A stretch of DNA of 64,000 nucleotides from an uncultured Desulfomicrobiaceae bacterium (GCA_937989665.1 CALKRN010000015.1:1-64000); one strand, 5' to 3'. Shown: positions 1 to 8,413, counted from the stretch's first letter. Notes: generated from the letters alone by a model not told the origin. Numbers and translations are program-made.

Positions 1-1
1 T

Positions 2-334
2 GAAGCCTTTCCCAATGTGCTGGCCGAGGCGATGGCCTGTGGTACACCTTGTGTGACCACGGACGTTGGGGATGCAGCACAGATCGTCGGGGATACAGGC
101 TGGATTGTGCCGCCTCGGGACAGTGGGGCATTGGCTCAGGCCCTGAGGCGTGCAAGTGAGGCCTGGCGTGATGGTGAGGCGTGGCAGACCCGGCAAGCAG
201 CCTGCCGCGCGCGCATCGAGCACGCGTTTGGCATCGAAAAAATGGTCGATCGCTACCGGGCGGTGTGGGAGGAGGCGATACAAACAAGGCTGACAAGGAT
301 GATTAAGCATACCCAGGAGGGAGAAAATGGATGA
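2..334 (+). CDS. Glycosyltransferase, GT4-type (C-terminal end only)
   Basis: The window opens inside this gene. The open frame runs upstream of the first possible start (GTG at 17), so codons from position 2 belong to it. The visible 110 residues begin with the GT4 sugar-nucleotide-binding signature [16 protein letters not shown], with the two Glu of the E-x7-E motif, followed by VVTTDVGD-like and GWIVPPRD segments typical of the C-terminal Rossmann half of GT-B enzymes. It probably transfers a sugar to a surface polysaccharide or lipopolysaccharide precursor on the cytoplasmic face of the membrane. The stop overlaps the start of the next gene by 8 bases, so the two are co-transcribed. The donor and acceptor cannot be told. 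Confidence 0.85.
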   Translation, partial: EAFPNVLAEAMACGTPCVTTDVGDAAQIVGDTGWIVPPRDSGALAQALRRASEAWRDGEAWQTRQAACRARIEHAFGIEKMVDRYRAVWEEAIQTRLTRMIKHTQEGENG

Positions 335-1166
335 TTTGATATCGTATGAATCGCATTTCGCATTTGGCAAGAATTGGTCAGCTTATGCGGCCAAAATCAC
401 CGCAGAGGAAATTGCAGAGGCAGAAAATGGATTATCTCGGCTCCTGGGGGGAGGGCAGCGATTGGATGGGCAGCGCTTTCTTGATATCGGCAGTGGTTCC
501 GGCCTGCATAGCTTGGCGGCCCTTCGATTGGGGGCGCGCGAAGTGTTGGCCGTCGATATCGACCCCGACAGTGTGGCCACCACGCAAGCAGTGCTCGAAC
601 GGCATGCGTCCAATGCAGGGGGTATTTGGAGAGTGGAAAAATACAGCGTCTTCGACCTGTCTCCAGAAGCTTTAGGACACTTTGATACCGTGTATTCCTG
701 GGGTGTGCTGCATCACACGGGTGACATGTCTCGGGCGATTCGCTGTGCTGCCGACTTGGTAGCCCCACAGGGGCGTTTTATATTTGCGCTCTATCGACGC
801 ATTTGGATGGATTGGTTCTGGAGACGGGAAAAACGTTGGTACGCTCATGCATCGGCTCAGTCGCAGCGGCGTGCCCGCGCCATCTACATTGCCTTTTTCA
901 AGCTCGGGCTTTGGGCGACAGGACGCCGGTTTTCCCGCTATGTCGAAAGCTACCGCGCCAATCGAGGCATGGATTTCTACCATGATGTTCATGATTGGAT
1001 GGGTGGGTGGCCTTATGAATCCATATCCGCACCTGAAGTTGAGGAGTTGATGCATGCGCTTGGATTGGTTTGTGAACGCAGCTTTGTCCGAAAGGGGCGG
1101 ATATTGGGGCGGGATTTCGGGCTCTTTGGCTCTGGATGTGATGAATACGTTTATCGCCGGCAATGA
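327..1166 (+). CDS. Class I SAM-dependent methyltransferase
   Basis: A 279-residue protein with a clear class I methyltransferase core. Motif [13 protein letters not shown], lies near residues 50-62, followed by the acidic end of the second strand (AVDIDPDS) and a motif-IV-like stretch ([12 protein letters not shown]). The ribosome-binding site AGGAGGGAGAAA precedes the ATG, and the start overlaps the preceding glycosyltransferase stop. The context (glycosyltransferases, asparagine synthase) suggests it methylates a sugar or lipid-linked glycan, but the substrate is not evident from sequence. The C-terminal 110 residues are specific to the subfamily and I do not recognise them. The stop is followed directly by restriction-system debris. 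Confidence 0.8.
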   Translation: MDDLISYESHFAFGKNWSAYAAKITAEEIAEAENGLSRLLGGGQRLDGQRFLDIGSGSGLHSLAALRLGAREVLAVDIDPDSVATTQAVLERHASNAGGIWRVEKYSVFDLSPEALGHFDTVYSWGVLHHTGDMSRAIRCAADLVAPQGRFIFALYRRIWMDWFWRREKRWYAHASAQSQRRARAIYIAFFKLGLWATGRRFSRYVESYRANRGMDFYHDVHDWMGGWPYESISAPEVEELMHALGLVCERSFVRKGRILGRDFGLFGSGCDEYVYRRQ

Positions 1167-1167
1167 T

Positions 1168-1248
1168 CGATGTCTACTGCCCAAGCTGATTTCCGGCGAG
1201 CTGTGTGTGAAGGATGCCGCGGTGCTTCTGAAGGATCGCGGGTTATGA
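1168..1248 (+). pseudogene. HsdS (type I restriction specificity subunit) C-terminal remnant
   Basis: The last 26 codons of a frame that ends at 1248 read C-LLPKLISGEL-C-VKDAAVLLKDRGL. LLPKLISGEL followed by V-DA is the usual carboxy-terminal end of type I restriction-modification specificity subunits. No HsdS body lies upstream; the sequence before 1168 belongs to the methyltransferase gene. The fragment's stop overlaps the RhuM start as ATGA, the junction expected in intact hsdS-rhuM operons. It therefore looks like the scar left after deletion or replacement of the rest of the locus. Confidence 0.65.
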
Positions 1249-1640
1249 AGCCGACTGCGGAGATCGTCATTTACGAATCGGGCGAGGCGCGGGTGGCGGT
1301 GCGGCTGGAGCGAGAGAACCTGTGGCTGAGCCTGCAACAACTGGCTGAGCTGTTCGGGCGCGACAAGTCGGTGATCTCGCGCCACCCGCGCGGCATCTTT
1401 GCCAGCGGGGAGCTGGAGCGCGAGGCAACTGTTGCAAAAAATGCAACGGTTCAACGCGAAGGCGGGCGTGAAGTGGTGCGTGACATCGAGTACTACAACC
1501 TCGACGCAATCATTTTGGTGGGTTACCGGGCCAAGTCGCTGCAAGGCACGCGCTTTCGCCAGTGGGCGACCAAGGTGCTGCGCGAGCATCTGACGCGCGG
1601 TTTTAGCCTCGACCGCCAGCGCTTCGAGCAGAATGCCGTT
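1245..1640 (+). pseudogene. RhuM-family protein, truncated N-terminal part
   Basis: From ATG 1245 the frame encodes about 132 residues that match the start of RhuM (virulence RhuM family) proteins: IVIYESGEARVAV, then a DNA-binding-like LSLQQLAELFGRDKSVISRH, then DIEYYNLDAI and FRQWATKVLREHLTRGFSLD. Intact RhuM proteins are roughly 300 or more residues. Here similarity stops at about 1640, where a REP-like palindrome begins and the frame runs on into a transposase. RhuM genes are commonly found inside type I restriction operons, which fits the HsdS remnant overlapping its start. Its function is unknown even when intact, and this copy is probably dead. Confidence 0.7.
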
Positions 1641-1670
1641 GTAGGGGCGGGTTCTGAACCCGCCCCTACG
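1641..1670. repeat. REP-like palindrome, copy 1
   Basis: A perfect 14-bp inverted repeat, GTAGGGGCGGGTTC and its complement, is separated by one base. It marks the point where RhuM similarity ends. The GTAGGGGC head recurs three more times within 650 bp, next to a REP-associated transposase. Confidence 0.8.
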
Positions 1671-1689
1671 TACAATTACGCGGCATCCC

Positions 1690-1702
1690 AACCCGCCCCT
1701 AC
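1690..1702 (-). repeat. REP-like half-repeat, copy 2
   Basis: Reading on the minus strand, GTAGGGGCGGGTT occurs again 20 bases downstream of the right arm of copy 1, in the same orientation as that arm. No matching second arm is present, so it is a single arm rather than a full hairpin. Confidence 0.6.
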
Positions 1703-2018
1703 GGGTAATCGCGCCATTGCGCCCGATGGGACGGGGAATCCGGGCGCAATGAACCGCCGCCGCAGCATCCGCCTTAAAGGCTACGACTACACCCAGGCTG
1801 GCGCGTATTTCGTGACGATCTGTACACAGGGCCGGGCCTGTCTGTTTGGCGAGGTGGTGAATGGTGAGATGCGGTTGAATGAATGGGGGGAAATCGTGCG
1901 CGAGGAATGGTTTCGATCGGCGCAAATACGCCAGGAAATCCAATTGAACCTGGACGAATTTGTCGTCATGCCCAATCATATCCACGGAATCGTTTGGTTT
2001 GTGTGTGATGGCATATCC

Positions 2019-2046
2019 GTAGGGGTGCACGGCCGTGCGCCCCTAC
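2019..2046. repeat. REP-like palindrome, copy 3 (inside the transposase frame)
   Basis: GTAGGGGTGCACGG is followed by CCGTGCGCCCCTAC, a 14-bp inverted repeat with one G-T-compatible mismatch. It shares the GTAGGGG head with the other copies and is read in frame as VGVHGRAPL. Confidence 0.65.
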
Positions 2047-2268
2047 CGGTGCAACGCATACTCCGGTCATTGGCATCGTTCATTGCCGGTTTCAAATCCG
2101 CTGTTACCAAACAGATTAACGAACAATGCAGCACGCCCGGCATGCCGGTGTGGCATGCGCCATTATTACGAACACATCATCCGCAATGAGGCGTCCCTGG
2201 CCAGGATCCGCGCGTACATCGTAGATAACCCAAGGCAGTGGGCATTGGATTTGGAAAATCCGGCAAAT

Positions 2269-2293
2269 GTAGGGGCAGGTCTTGTGCCTGCCC
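2269..2293. repeat. REP-like palindrome, copy 4
   Basis: GTAGGGGCAGG, a 7-base loop, then CCTGCCC. It lies just after the recognisable end of the transposase and 18 bases before the truncated asparagine synthase start. Confidence 0.6.
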
Positions 2294-2310
2294 ATTGATA
2301 GCAATCATCG

Positions 2311-3258
2311 ATGTGTGGAATAACCGGTTTCTGGCAGCCAGATGGCTGCTCCCATGATGAAGGGGCGGCGGTGGGGCGCGCTATAGCGGATGCCTTGGCC
2401 ACCCGTGGCCCTGATGATGCTGGCGTTTGGGTAGACGATGCTGCCGGCGTAGCATTAGCCCACCGGCGCCTATCAATACTCGACCTCTCCCCCGCAGGCC
2501 ATCAGCCGATGGTGTCGCCGTCGGGGCGTTATGTGATTGCCTACAACGGCGAGATCTACAACCACCTGGAGTTACGCGCCGAGCTGGACAAAATCGGCGC
2601 TGGCGAGACGGCACCCTTTCGCTGGCGCGGGCATGCGGATACCGAAACCCTGCTGGCGGCTTTCGATGCGTGGGGAATCGAAGCCACCCTCAAAAAAGCC
2701 GTGGGCATGTTTGCGTTTGCCCTGTGGGATCGCAAGACACGCACCCTGACTTTAGCGCGTGATCGCATGGGGGAAAAACCCCTCTATTACGGCTGGGTCA
2801 AGGGGGCTTTGGTGTTTGGCTCGGAGCTCAAAGCGCTGCGGGCCTTCCCCGGCTTTGACAATCCGGTTGAACGGCAGGCGTTGGTGCTCTTTATGCGATA
2901 CAACTCCATTCCAGCGCCGTGGAGCATCTACAAGGACATCTGGAAGCTCCCACCAGGGTGTTTCGTGCAGTTTCGCCTGTCAGATGACGGCAGGCCACAA
3001 GTCGTAAGTAGCCATGAAGGTCGTTGCGACGGGGTCAAGGCCTACTGGTCGCTGAGGCAGATCGCTCAAGCCGGAATTGATCATCCCTTTGAAGGCAGTG
3101 AGGAAGAAGCCACCGCTGAGCTGGAATACCTGCTCCGGCAGAGCCTCCATGGCCAGATGCTTGCCGATGTGCCACTGGGATCCTTCCTTTTCGAGGATAT
3201 CGACTCCTCCACCGTTGTCGCCTTGATGCAGGCGATGACAGAGTCATCGCAGACCTAG
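2311..3258 (+). pseudogene. Truncated asparagine synthase copy
   Basis: The 315-residue product starts MCGITGFWQPDG, so it has the catalytic Cys2 of the N-terminal glutaminase domain, and matches residues 1 to about 310 of the complete enzyme at 5263-7269. The first ~540 bases are almost identical between the copies by eye; later sequence is more divergent. The ATP-pyrophosphatase loop, SGGIDSS in the complete copy, reads FEDIDSS here (residues 294-300). All similarity stops near 3235, followed by ESSQT and a stop. Without the synthetase domain it cannot make asparagine. At best it is a glutaminase fragment; more likely it is a decaying duplicate. Confidence 0.8.
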
Positions 3259-3568
3259 TGTTTCAGGTCGGTGCTAGGTGATGCCGGCGTGGAAGAGTAG
3301 CTAGTTAAGTCCATGGAGGGCTATGCAGATGCAGGCGTTAGCCCAAAGTAATGCAGCGTGTGATCTTAAACATCGCGGCCTAGGACAAGGTAATAGTCTA
3401 ACGCCCTAACAGTCCGCTGCAGGAAGGAGCGCAGCGGCAAGGCGTTTTAACGCGCGCGGCATGCTTGTTTTGCGTTAATCAGTAAATTAGCGCTGTACGT
3501 ATGACTGAACATGCTGCCATAAAGACGACAAGCGCCGAGCAAGCCGGAGATTACCTTGCCATAAGGCC
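3259..3568. other. Gene-free stretch with a bipartite hairpin
   Basis: No convincing gene is present. Base composition is lower in GC than the flanks. An 8-bp inverted pair, GGCGTTAG (3334-3341) and CTAACGCC (3398-3405), is present. A nested hairpin pairs AACGCC (3400-3405) with GGCGTT (3441-3446) and CCGCTGC (3414-3420) with GCAGCGG (3431-3437). The layout recalls an integron attC site, but the closing GTTRRRY box is missing. Confidence 0.4.
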
Positions 3569-4459
3569 TTGAAAATGAAAGGGTTGCAATTGATCAGCGT
3601 AAGGCAAAAAATACCCTGGTGGGCTAAGATCGGAGCCAAGCTCGTATTGAGTCGACTGCCGGTCGGTTATGCCTTTTGGCAGAAGTTGGGTTTGTTTCGG
3701 CACGGATGCATGGACGCCGTGGATTATCCGCTCAGCATTTTTTTGAGTCACGTGAAACGCTCGGGTTTCGAAGGTAAGCTTTCCGGCAAGACGATACTGG
3801 AGCTTGGTCCTGGAGACAGTGTGGCTACGGCATTGATCGCCAAGGCTTATGGGGCACGCACCGTGCTGGTTGATACGGGGTACTACGCGAGCAAGGAAAT
3901 GGATATTTATCGGCGTTTCGCCGCGACACTTGTGAAACTGGGGCTGGCCGCGCCCTCGCTGGACGGAATGAGCTCGATCGAGGAGCTTTTGGATGTTTGT
4001 GAAGCTCGTTACCTGACAGGCGGTCTTGCTAGTCTGCGCGAAATTGACGACAGCTCCATAGACATGGTTTTCTCCCAAGCCGTGTTGGAGCATATTCGAA
4101 AACACGAGTTTCTTGAAACCCAGATTCAATTGCATCGAATTCTAGCGCCTGCAGGAATCTGCTCTCATTCGGTGGATTTGCGTGACCATCTTGGTGGAGC
4201 GCTTAATCATCTGCGTTTCAGTGAGCGTCTGTGGGAATCTGATTTTTTCGCCCGTTCGGGTTTTTACACCAACCGATTGCAGATGCAAAAGATAATAGCG
4301 CTTTTTAAAGAGGCTGGATTCGATGTTGAGCTCGTAGAAGTCCGGAGATGGCAAACATTGCCCACGCCGCGCAAAAAAATGGCTAAGATGTTTGTGGATT
4401 TGTCTGAAGAGGAGTTGAACGTTTCCGGATTCGACGTGTTGTTGCGAAAAAAGCCGTGA
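3569..4459 (+). CDS. SAM-dependent methyltransferase, class I
   Basis: About 295 residues. Motif I reads TILELGPGDSVATALIAKAYGA (residues ~73-94), followed by VLVDTGYY. A motif-IV-like segment, DMVFSQAVLEHI, lies near residue 170, so the fold is a class I methyltransferase. The C-terminal part (RSGFYTNRLQM, LFKEAGFDVELVEV) resembles methyltransferases of polysaccharide clusters. The start may be TTG 3569 or ATG 3575; neither has a strong ribosome-binding site. The gene stands alone between two gene-poor stretches and is less GC-rich than most of the window, so recent transfer is possible. The substrate is unknown. Confidence 0.75.
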   Translation: MKMKGLQLISVRQKIPWWAKIGAKLVLSRLPVGYAFWQKLGLFRHGCMDAVDYPLSIFLSHVKRSGFEGKLSGKTILELGPGDSVATALIAKAYGARTVLVDTGYYASKEMDIYRRFAATLVKLGLAAPSLDGMSSIEELLDVCEARYLTGGLASLREIDDSSIDMVFSQAVLEHIRKHEFLETQIQLHRILAPAGICSHSVDLRDHLGGALNHLRFSERLWESDFFARSGFYTNRLQMQKIIALFKEAGFDVELVEVRRWQTLPTPRKKMAKMFVDLSEEELNVSGFDVLLRKKP

Positions 4460-5262
4460 ACTTGAGGGCTGCTGGGTGCTCTATGCGCCCCTATTGGCTG
4501 CAAGCGCTTGGCCTTGGGACTAGCCGCTAGGTGTGGTGGCGTTAATGCGTGTGTTAGGAAAGGAAACGCCCAAAAAATCGGCGGGCGGGATCGATCGCCG
4601 GCAAGCCGGAGCTTACAGAGGAGGTTCAAAACCGCACTTGCGGGCGATATGAAAGGCAATGGTAAGCCCGCTTGGAGAGGTCACACGCCCGAGAGCCGCA
4701 AGACATCACGTAGGGTGAGCTGAGGAAGTCGACACCGCGCAACGCATGATGCGCTCACGTAGCCTTTATTCAGCGTTTCCTTAACGATGGCTTTCGCTCG
4801 CTACTGCATAACGAAATTAAGAGGCCTGCAAAATAATTTGTTTAGATGATGTGAATGAGTGAAACGCCTGAAGATAACTTGGCTCAGTATGGTTTCCTGA
4901 GAATTTGAATACGGATTTCGATTAATACGCTAAGTTTTTTCGCGCCCGACTGGATCAGATGATCGTCTTGCGCCAGTCTTTCAGAAGCTTGCGCGCAAGC
5001 GATGCGGGCAAAGGCATGGTCTACAATCCTGATAACGACGCATCTTGGGAAGTATTGCATCACTTCCTCCAGAAGCACGAAATTTAAAGAATAGCTATCC
5101 AACACTCGATGGCAGTTAAATGGCCATCACATTCGAGTTTCGAGTACTCACTCGCACACCCGAGCCAGGCGCTGATGCAGCAGTTGCGGTACAATGCATC
5201 CGCGTAATAACGCAAAGTTCAAACTAATGACTTAATACTCATGCAATGGATGGAGTATTGTC
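4460..5262. other. Gene-poor, lower-GC intergenic stretch
   Basis: Eight hundred bases without a gene I can support. The only frame with plausible composition is on the minus strand, 4884-5105 (73 residues, starting MLDSYSLNFVLLEEVMQYF). It resembles nothing I recognise and could be a remnant. GC content falls clearly below that of the flanking genes, especially from 4740 to 5262. A GGAG ribosome-binding site for the downstream asparagine synthase lies at about 5250. Confidence 0.5.
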
Positions 5263-7269
5263 ATGTGTGGGATAACTGGGTTTTGGCAGCCAGATGGCTG
5301 CTCCCATGATGAAGGGGCGGCGGTGGGGCGCGCTATGGCGGATGCCTTGGCCACCCGTGGCCCGGATGACGTCGGGGTGTGGGTGGACGATACTGCTGGT
5401 GTAGCGTTAGCGCATCGGCGCCTTTCGGTTCTCGACCTCTCCCCCGCAGGCCATCAGCCGATGGTGTCGCCATCGGGGCGTTATGTGATCGCCTACAACG
5501 GCGAGATCTACAATCACCTAGAGTTACGTGCCGAGCTCGACAAAATCGGCGCTGGCGAGACGGCACCCTTTCGCTGGCGTGGGCATGCGGATACCGAAAC
5601 TCTGCTGGCGGCTTTCGATGTTTGGGGCATCGAAGCCACCCTCAAAAAAGCCGTGGGCATGTTTGCCTTTGCCTTGTGGGATCGCCGAACGCGCACTCTG
5701 ACATTGGCGCGTGATCGGATGGGGGAAAAACCCCTCTATTACGGCTGGGTCAAGGGGGCTTTGGTGTTTGGCTCGGAGCTCAAAGCACTTCGGGCCTTCC
5801 CCGGGTTCGACCAGGCTATCGACCGGGGGGCACTCGCACTTTTTTTGCGGCATAACTATGTGCCAGCACCCTGGTCGATCTACGAAAACATCTGGAAGTT
5901 GCCGCAAGCCTCCTTCGTGCAGTTTGCCTGTCACCCCGATACAGCAAAGCCTCAAGCGGCTGGGCGGGGGGACGTGCGTACCTATTGGTCGCTTCCCACG
6001 GTGGCCGAGCAAGGCCAGATCAATCCCTGGGCTGGTAGCGAACAAGAAGCCAGGGAAGAGCTTGAACGCCTCCTTCGCCAAAGTATTCGCGGTCAGATGC
6101 TTGCCGATGTGCCGCTGGGAGCCTTCCTTTCCGGGGGTATCGACTCGTCCACCGTCGTCGCCCTGATGCAGGCGATGTCGGACCGACCGGTCAAAACCTT
6201 CACCGTCGGTTTTCATGAGGCCCGCTACAATGAGGCCACCCATGCCAAAGCCGTAGCCCAACATCTGGGCACCGATCACACCGAGCTTTATGTGACACCG
6301 GTGGAAGCGCAAGCCGTGATTCCGCGCTTGCCGCACCTGTATGACGAACCCTTTGCCGATTCCTCGCAAATCCCAACGTTTTTGGTGGCGCAACTCGCGC
6401 GCCGGCATGTGACGGTGGCCTTGTCTGGTGACGGCGGGGATGAACTGTTTGGCGGATACAACAGGTATTTTTGGGCCTCCCGCATCTGGCGCTGGTTGGG
6501 GCCCACACCCCATACCCTACGCAAGGGACTGGCCTATGGCTTGACGCGGTTATCCCCGTCCGCGTGGAATAAGGTTTTCTCGGCGGTAGCCTTTCTCTTG
6601 CCTGCGCGCCTGCGCTATGGCAATCTCGGCGATAAGCTGCATAAGTTAGCTGGTCTCCTACAAGCCGCTTCTGCCGAAGACGTCTACTACTTTTTGGTTT
6701 CCCAATGGAAGCATCCGGAACGACTCGTTTTCGGCAGTAGCGAGCCTGCAACAGTGCTTACCGAACGGCAGCAGTGGCCAAGACTCAAAGATTTCGAGTC
6801 ACGCATGATGTATCTGGACCAGCGAAGCTATCTGCCCGATGACATCCTGGTGAAAGTGGACCGGGCGGCGATGGGGGTGAGCCTGGAGACGCGCGTACCG
6901 CTCCTCGATCACCGGCTGGTGGAATTTGCCTGGCGCGTGCCGCCTGCCATGAAAATCCGCGCTGGCCAGGGCAAGTGGCTGCTTCGGCAGGTGCTCTACC
7001 GCTATGTGCCGCGCGATTTGGTGGAGCGCCCCAAGATGGGCTTTGGTGTACCCATCGATGCCTGGCTGCGCGGGCCGCTGCGCGAGTGGGCCGAGGACCT
7101 CCTCGCTGAGGACCGTCTGCGGCGCGAAGGCTATCTCGATTCCTCGCCGATTCGGAAAAAATGGCAGGAGCACCTTTCGGGTCACCGCAACTGGGTCTAT
7201 CCTTTGTGGACTGTGCTCATGTTTCAGGCCTGGCTTGATGCCACCAGGGGGGCCGTCCATGGCTGCTGA
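5263..7269 (+). CDS. asnB: Asparagine synthase (glutamine-hydrolysing)
   Basis: A complete 668-residue AsnB-type enzyme. It hydrolyses glutamine in the N-terminal class II amidotransferase domain (Cys2 after Met removal, residues ~2-215) and uses the ammonia to amidate an ATP-activated carboxylate in the C-terminal domain. The pyrophosphatase loop SGGIDSS is intact at residues 290-296, and SGDGGDELFGGYNRY and the late VDRAAMGVSLETRVPLLDH segment are present. AsnB-like enzymes beside glycosyltransferases often act in polysaccharide clusters, sometimes amidating uronic acids, so free aspartate may not be the only substrate. It overlaps the next glycosyltransferase by 11 bases. A truncated near-copy lies 3 kb upstream. 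Confidence 0.92.
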   Translation: MCGITGFWQPDGCSHDEGAAVGRAMADALATRGPDDVGVWVDDTAGVALAHRRLSVLDLSPAGHQPMVSPSGRYVIAYNGEIYNHLELRAELDKIGAGETAPFRWRGHADTETLLAAFDVWGIEATLKKAVGMFAFALWDRRTRTLTLARDRMGEKPLYYGWVKGALVFGSELKALRAFPGFDQAIDRGALALFLRHNYVPAPWSIYENIWKLPQASFVQFACHPDTAKPQAAGRGDVRTYWSLPTVAEQGQINPWAGSEQEAREELERLLRQSIRGQMLADVPLGAFLSGGIDSSTVVALMQAMSDRPVKTFTVGFHEARYNEATHAKAVAQHLGTDHTELYVTPVEAQAVIPRLPHLYDEPFADSSQIPTFLVAQLARRHVTVALSGDGGDELFGGYNRYFWASRIWRWLGPTPHTLRKGLAYGLTRLSPSAWNKVFSAVAFLLPARLRYGNLGDKLHKLAGLLQAASAEDVYYFLVSQWKHPERLVFGSSEPATVLTERQQWPRLKDFESRMMYLDQRSYLPDDILVKVDRAAMGVSLETRVPLLDHRLVEFAWRVPPAMKIRAGQGKWLLRQVLYRYVPRDLVERPKMGFGVPIDAWLRGPLREWAEDLLAEDRLRREGYLDSSPIRKKWQEHLSGHRNWVYPLWTVLMFQAWLDATRGAVHGC

Positions 7270-8413
7270 TAGCCCATCCACCGCGCCTCGGCACATTGTG
7301 CTCATCGGCAACGCGGCGAGCTCGCTCCTCAATTTCCGCCTTCCCCTCATTCGCGATTTGGTTGCTGCTGGTTGGCAGGTGACGGCCCTTGCCCCGGACT
7401 GGGCTCCAGGGCAACTGGCACAGCTCCAGAGAGAGGGAGCCCAGGGCACGCCTTATCCCTTGGCACGCACCGGGCTTAACCCGGTTCATGACCTCTGTAC
7501 CTTCGTAGCCCTTTGTCGCGCCTTGCGCCGGATACGGCCACAGGCCGTCCTAACCATTACGGTGAAGCCCAATGTCTGGGGCATGCTTGCGGCGGCCTGG
7601 GTCGGGGTCCCGCGCCGGGTGGCCATGGTAACTGGCCTGGGGTTTGCCTTCACCGAGATGGGGGGGGATGGGCGCTCGCGGTATCGCCACTTCGTGGCCT
7701 GGGTATTGGCCAGACTCTACCGCCTGGCCTTTGGCGTGGCGCATGCTGTTGTGGTCCAAAATCCTGATGACGGAGCGTTTTTGCGAGAACGCATTGGTGT
7801 CGTCCCGCCCAAGGTGGTCGTGGGCGGTGGGACAGGGGTGCCGCTTGAGGAGTGGCCATTGCACCCGCCCCACAAGGAACCCATCACCTTCACGCTCGTA
7901 GCGCGGCTGTTGCGGGAAAAAGGCGTGCTCGAGTTTTTGGCTGCCGCCCGACAAATCAAGGCGGACTTTCCCTCGGTGCGGTTCTGGCTGCTGGGTCCGC
8001 TGGACGAGAACCCTGGCGGCTTGCGAGAGGATGATCTTCGCCCCTGGCTGGCGGACGGTACGGTGGAGTGGCCTGGGGCCGTGGATGTCAAGCCATGGCT
8101 GGCGCAAACCAGTGTCTTTGTGCTGCCGTCCTATCGGGAGGGTGTTCCGCGCAGCACGCAGGAGGCCATGGCCATGGGGCGTCCGGTCATTACCACCGAT
8201 GTTCCCGGCTGTCGGGAAACAGTGATCGACGGTCTTAACGGTTGGCTTGTGCCTCCCCGGGATGTAGCCGCTTTGGTGCGCGCCATGCGGCGATTTATCG
8301 AGCAGCCTGCGCTCATCGAGCGTATGGGCCGCGAAAGCCGCCGCCTGGCAGAAGAACGATTCGATGTCCGACGCAGCAATGCGCGGCTCCTGAGCCTGGT
8401 TACTTCGGTCTAG
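7259..8413 (+). CDS. Glycosyltransferase family 4
   Basis: 384 residues from ATG 7259, which overlaps the end of asnB. The frame continues upstream but only as a shadow of asnB. The N-terminus (HIVLIGNAASSLLNFRLPLI) and the C-terminal half (VLPSYREGVPRSTQEAMAMG, the E-x7-E donor-binding motif) are those of retaining GT-B enzymes of family 4, like those that extend O-antigen or exopolysaccharide repeat units. The linked transferases and asnB support a role in surface glycan assembly. The sugar specificity is not visible. A strong palindrome follows the stop (8416-8446) but lacks a T-run. Confidence 0.88.
   Translation: MAADSPSTAPRHIVLIGNAASSLLNFRLPLIRDLVAAGWQVTALAPDWAPGQLAQLQREGAQGTPYPLARTGLNPVHDLCTFVALCRALRRIRPQAVLTITVKPNVWGMLAAAWVGVPRRVAMVTGLGFAFTEMGGDGRSRYRHFVAWVLARLYRLAFGVAHAVVVQNPDDGAFLRERIGVVPPKVVVGGGTGVPLEEWPLHPPHKEPITFTLVARLLREKGVLEFLAAARQIKADFPSVRFWLLGPLDENPGGLREDDLRPWLADGTVEWPGAVDVKPWLAQTSVFVLPSYREGVPRSTQEAMAMGRPVITTDVPGCRETVIDGLNGWLVPPRDVAALVRAMRRFIEQPALIERMGRESRRLAEERFDVRRSNARLLSLVTSV

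Larger units (their letters stand above)
1749..2298 (+). pseudogene. REP-associated tyrosine transposase (RAYT, IS200-like Y1 family), frameshifted
   Basis: From ATG 1749 the frame reads MNRRRSIRLKGYDYTQAGAY, then FVTICTQGRACLFG and MPNHIHGI. The last contains the His-x-His metal site typical of Y1 transposases of the RAYT type. These single-strand nucleases act on REP palindromes. The first frame ends at 2189 in unrelated residues. The expected continuation (HYYEHIIRNEASLARIRAY, IVDNPRQWALD) appears in the next frame from about 2161, which indicates a one-base insertion near 2153-2160. A REP-like hairpin also lies within the frame at 2019-2046. The upstream frame is open into the RhuM fragment, so the transposase has no untouched 5' region. 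It is probably inactive. Confidence 0.75.

Noticed and set aside
672-2030. 452-residue open frame on the minus strand
   Set aside because: It lies antisense to the methyltransferase and the RhuM/RAYT frame, shows no family motif and has low-quality composition; a GC-rich shadow.
3744-3759. parS-like TGAGTCACGTGAAACG in a methyltransferase gene
   Set aside because: 13 of 16 match but the left arm is broken, and it lies in probably acquired coding DNA; not convincing without binding data.
4884-5105. 73-residue minus-strand frame as a gene
   Set aside because: No family resemblance, no ribosome-binding site and no partner genes; kept only as a possible remnant in the intergenic note.
5524-6513. 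329-residue minus-strand frame
   Set aside because: Fully antisense to the clearly coding asnB gene and without recognisable domains.
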